Part shown: piece by piece, positions 20,521 to 20,604 of the stretch
Position numbering within the stretch: the stretch's first letter is position 1
How the letters are laid out: each line of letters opens with the position of its first letter
Assembly: GCA_025358195.1 (NCBI GenBank)
Contig: JANYKP010000016.1
Span: 1-20,604 of the forward strand
Direction: 5' to 3'
Length of the DNA stretch: 20,604 bases
Source: Cyclobacteriaceae bacterium
Lineage (GTDB): Bacteria; Bacteroidota; Bacteroidia; Cytophagales; Cyclobacteriaceae
The notes under the pieces: model-generated
Databases searched by the model: none
What the model was told of the DNA's origin: nothing
Seen by the model: the letters and a program-made list of their open reading frames with translations, nothing else
Made by a program: the position numbers and the translations under genes

Positions 20521-20604
20521 TGCCATTCCCGGTGAGAGCCACTTTAACAATTATCACGTAACTTGAGGTAACGGATTGATCTATATTATCCCGAAATTTA
20601 GCGG

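Overview
The window is a chromosomal segment of a member of the Bacteroidota, most likely Cytophagales-like. This is inferred from the dcw gene order, a long Bacteroidota-type FtsZ tail ending in LHDNVD, an FtsL of the divergent Bacteroidota type, FtsI with one PASTA domain, and TAnnTTTG-type promoter boxes. The genus cannot be named from sequence alone. No tRNA, rRNA, CRISPR or intact transposase gene is visible.

Layout. (1) 1-1010 is a decayed flank: a 5' fragment of a TIGR04255-like gene, two short orphan reading frames, an inverted pair of REP-like palindromes and a perfect 11-bp palindrome. (2) 1171-2160 is an intact aldo/keto reductase. (3) 2291-2956 on the minus strand is an N-terminal fragment of a MacB/FtsX-type ABC permease. 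(4) 3165-3253 is the dcw control region: a direct repeat, tandem 10-bp MraZ boxes and a promoter overlapping them. (5) 3283-19170 is the division and cell-wall (dcw) cluster: mraZ, rsmH, ftsL, ftsI, murE, mraY, murD, ftsW, murG, murC, ftsQ, ftsA, ftsZ. Many junctions overlap. A repeat-filled gap separates murE from mraY, and leaders precede ftsA and ftsZ. (6) 19171-19489 has no gene but holds a long inverted repeat, a highly foldable segment and a strong terminator. (7) 19570-20383 on the minus strand is an ECF-like sigma factor overlapping a small single-pass membrane protein.

How it works together. MurC, MurD and MurE (meso-diaminopimelate type by its DNPR motif) build the UDP-MurNAc-peptide. 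MraY and MurG make lipid I and lipid II. FtsW and FtsI polymerise and crosslink septal peptidoglycan. FtsQ and FtsL link them to the divisome, and FtsA tethers FtsZ to the membrane. MraZ probably represses the operon through the boxes in front of it. murF, murB and ddl are not in this window.

The most interesting signal is speculative. The mraZ, ftsA and ftsZ leaders share the octamer AACCACTA just upstream of the start codon. A predicted hairpin loop downstream of ftsZ carries the antisense of this motif: 12 nt of perfect complementarity to the mraZ leader, 11 nt to ftsA and 9 nt to ftsZ. This could be a small RNA acting on the division genes, or the relic of a minus-strand leader carrying the same motif.
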